A stretch of 5,772 nt of DNA from an uncultured Roseburia sp. (lineage in GTDB: Bacteria; Bacillota; Clostridia; Lachnospirales; Lachnospiraceae): contig CAMGET010000105.1 of assembly GCA_946055175.1 (NCBI GenBank), forward strand, positions 1-5,772, read 5' to 3'. The notes under the pieces are model-generated. The model searched no databases. It worked only from the letters and a program-made list of their open reading frames with translations, and was not told where the DNA came from. Every line of letters starts with the position of its first letter. Positions within the stretch are counted from its first letter, which is position 1. Below, in pieces: positions 5,405 to 5,772 of this stretch. Made by a program: the position numbers and the translations under genes.

Positions 5405-5772
5405 ATGACAGACAAACGTATTTCTTATATAGATATGGCAAAAGGGATTGGCATTATCCTGGTAGTACTTGGACATTCCATCTTTCCGTCCGAAAACCTT
5501 ACAACCTGGATTTATTCCTTCCATATGCCACTGTTTTTTATTTTATCCGGAATGTTATTGTCCCATACCCATGCCACAGAGCAGGCTCTGACCTCATTCA
5601 TAAGAAAAAAAGCACAGGCTATTTTCATTCCGTATTTTGTTTTTTCTGTATTAACAATTTTATTTTCAGCCCTTTTAGATACCGCTTCCTTCGGCTCGTA
5701 TCTTCCTTTTGCTCTGCTTTCAACCATTAGTTTTTGTGGTCTTTCCGTACTATGGTTTCTTCCGGCATTATT
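5405..5772 (+). CDS. Acyltransferase family 3 membrane protein (3' partial)
   Basis: The first 122 residues of an integral-membrane acyltransferase, cut by the right edge (such proteins usually have about 320-370 residues). The start MTDKRISYIDMAKGIGIILVVLGHS carries the family's hallmark: a cytoplasmic RxxYID lead-in and first helix ending in Gly-His (H24, the likely catalytic His). It is followed by FHMPLFFILSGML (39-51), the basic stretch RKKAQAIFIPYF (67-78), another hydrophobic segment (79-91) and the start of the next at LWFLPAL (116-122). The family (PF01757; this member resembles the fucose 4-O-acetylase group, COG3594) transfers acyl, usually acetyl, groups to surface sugars; the acceptor here is unknown. 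The ATG at 5405 is preceded by AGGAGA (5391-5396) with 8 nt spacing. Divergent from the flavodiiron operon. What follows it lies outside the window. Confidence 0.88.
   Translation, partial: MTDKRISYIDMAKGIGIILVVLGHSIFPSENLTTWIYSFHMPLFFILSGMLLSHTHATEQALTSFIRKKAQAIFIPYFVFSVLTILFSALLDTASFGSYLPFALLSTISFCGLSVLWFLPAL

Noticed and set aside
5324..5727. Minus-strand open frames over the divergent promoter region and the acyltransferase
   Set aside because: They oppose a clear acyltransferase reading frame and show no recognisable protein features.
1..5772. CRISPR arrays, tRNA or rRNA genes, insertion sequences, riboswitches
   Set aside because: No regularly spaced repeats, transposase genes or terminal repeats, tRNA-like folds, or leaders long enough for a riboswitch were seen. 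All predicted 5' leaders are about 25-30 nt.

Overview
The window looks like chromosome from an anaerobic, low-to-moderate-GC Firmicute, most likely Clostridia and plausibly Lachnospiraceae. Reasons: strong AGGAGG-type ribosome binding sites, TTGACA/TATAAT-like promoters, and a gene set typical of gut Clostridia (flavodiiron protein, bacteriohemerythrin, CmpB-family membrane protein, HD-GYP protein, Fe-S aldo/keto reductase). The taxonomic guess is inference from gene content. Nothing suggests a mobile element, CRISPR array, phage or RNA gene.

Layout from left to right. (1) 1-863 (+): C-terminal part of an aldo/keto reductase with an eight-cysteine ferredoxin-like tail, cut by the left edge. 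(2) 922-957: hairpin between T-rich flanks, a bidirectional terminator for convergent genes. (3) 971-1378 (-): 135-residue bacteriohemerythrin with all seven di-iron ligands. (4) 1379-1512: short divergent control region with two good back-to-back promoters. (5) 1513-2814 (+): 433-residue membrane protein of the CmpB / 'putative ABC transporter permease' family that is an internal tandem duplication. (6) 2833-2881: 21-bp hairpin, a second bidirectional terminator. (7) 2895-5267 (-): two-gene operon, flavodiiron protein first (4101-5267, GTG start) and a membrane-anchored HD-GYP protein second (2895-4073), 27 nt apart. (8) 5268-5404: second divergent control region. (9) 5405 to the right edge (+): N-terminal part of an integral-membrane acyltransferase (family 3).

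Functional picture. Two di-iron proteins that handle O2 or NO lie within about 4 kb: hemerythrin (O2 binding or sensing) and the flavodiiron protein (O2 or NO reduction to water or N2O). The flavodiiron gene appears co-transcribed with an HD-GYP protein whose catalytic motifs look intact, so O2/NO detoxification and cyclic-di-GMP turnover may share a promoter. The other genes (Fe-S aldo/keto reductase, duplicated CmpB protein, acyltransferase) have no evident pathway link. Several natural starts are shorter than the longest open frame, and they are set here by ribosome binding sites and promoters. No clearly new biological system is visible. The most notable points are the flavodiiron/HD-GYP operon and the duplicated CmpB protein.
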